Source: Bacteroidales bacterium UBA3382 (GTDB taxonomy: Bacteria > Bacteroidota > Bacteroidia > Bacteroidales > UBA932). Taken from it: 5,171 bases of DNA. The notes under the pieces are model-generated. The model worked only from the letters and a program-made list of their open reading frames with translations, made no database searches and was not told where the DNA came from. Each line of letters starts with the position of its first letter. Positions within the stretch are counted from its first letter, which is position 1. This document shows, piece after piece, positions 5,134 to 5,171 of the stretch. Made by a program: the position numbers and the translations under genes. The stretch lies in contig DEPW01000099.1 in assembly GCA_002358965.1 (NCBI GenBank), positions 1 to 5,171 on the forward strand. Direction: 5' to 3'.

Positions 5134-5171
5134 ATGAGTTTGAAAATAGTAGTATTGGCAAAACAGGTTCC
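5134..5171 (+). CDS. etfB: Electron transfer flavoprotein beta subunit, first 12 codons, cut by right window edge
   Basis: Only MSLKIVVLAKQV plus two bases of a proline codon are present. This start matches the EtfB/FixA N-terminus, whose first beta strand and following loop read KIVVLxKQVPDT in many bacteria. EtfB with EtfA forms a flavin-containing heterodimer that passes electrons from acyl-CoA dehydrogenases or, in anaerobes, takes part in flavin-based bifurcation. The ATG at 5134 follows an A/T-rich leader with a well-formed promoter at 5062-5091. An etfA gene and an acyl-CoA dehydrogenase gene would be expected downstream but cannot be seen. The assignment rests on about a dozen residues, so it is good but not certain. 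Confidence 0.75.
   Translation, partial: MSLKIVVLAKQV

Noticed and set aside
1..5171. Mobile elements, tRNA or rRNA genes, CRISPR arrays
   Set aside because: No transposase or integrase fragment, terminal inverted repeats, cloverleaf, rRNA-like stretch or regularly spaced repeat was seen; the region reads as ordinary chromosomal backbone.

Overview
The window looks like chromosomal DNA from a member of the Bacteroidales (phylum Bacteroidota). Reasons seen in the sequence: promoter boxes of the Bacteroidetes type TAnnTTTG lie upstream of every gene or transcript start examined; leaders are A/T-rich without clear Shine-Dalgarno sequences; and the S46 dipeptidyl-peptidase, RNase HII, EF-G2 and EtfB sequences read as typical Bacteroidales forms. 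I cannot assign a genus.

Layout, left to right. On the minus strand: the N-terminal half of a secreted S46 dipeptidyl-peptidase (DPP11/DPP7 type), running off the left edge; rnhB (RNase HII) with a GTG start; and an XRE-family regulator with a C-terminal leucine zipper, 36 bp upstream of rnhB and probably cotranscribed with it. A 209-bp divergent region follows. It holds the XRE promoter and two tandem palindromes of the form AACC-N3-GGTT with centres 21 bp apart, a convincing operator candidate. On the plus strand: a 71-residue protein resembling a single helix-turn-helix from an AraC-type domain; a full-length EF-G paralogue (EF-G2, fusA2) with a degenerate GTPase site; a strong intrinsic terminator; a duplicated promoter; and the first 12 codons of the electron-transfer flavoprotein beta subunit gene (etfB), cut by the right edge.

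How the parts may work together. EF-G2 of Bacteroides thetaiotaomicron is reported to translocate ribosomes without GTPase activity and to be needed for gut colonisation. The copy here lacks the catalytic switch II histidine (Ser instead), the switch I threonine (Tyr instead) and the NKxD lysine (Gln instead), but keeps the Walker A lysine and the domain IV tip residues. It also carries an extra segment of about 25 residues in domain IV. The two small regulators next to it, divergently arranged around the tandem operator, are the least characterised part of the window. Whether they control only themselves and rnhB or also fusA2 cannot be told from sequence. The peptidase (amino-acid acquisition), EF-G2 (energy-sparing translation) and EtfB (electron transfer) fit an asaccharolytic or starvation lifestyle, but that link is inference.
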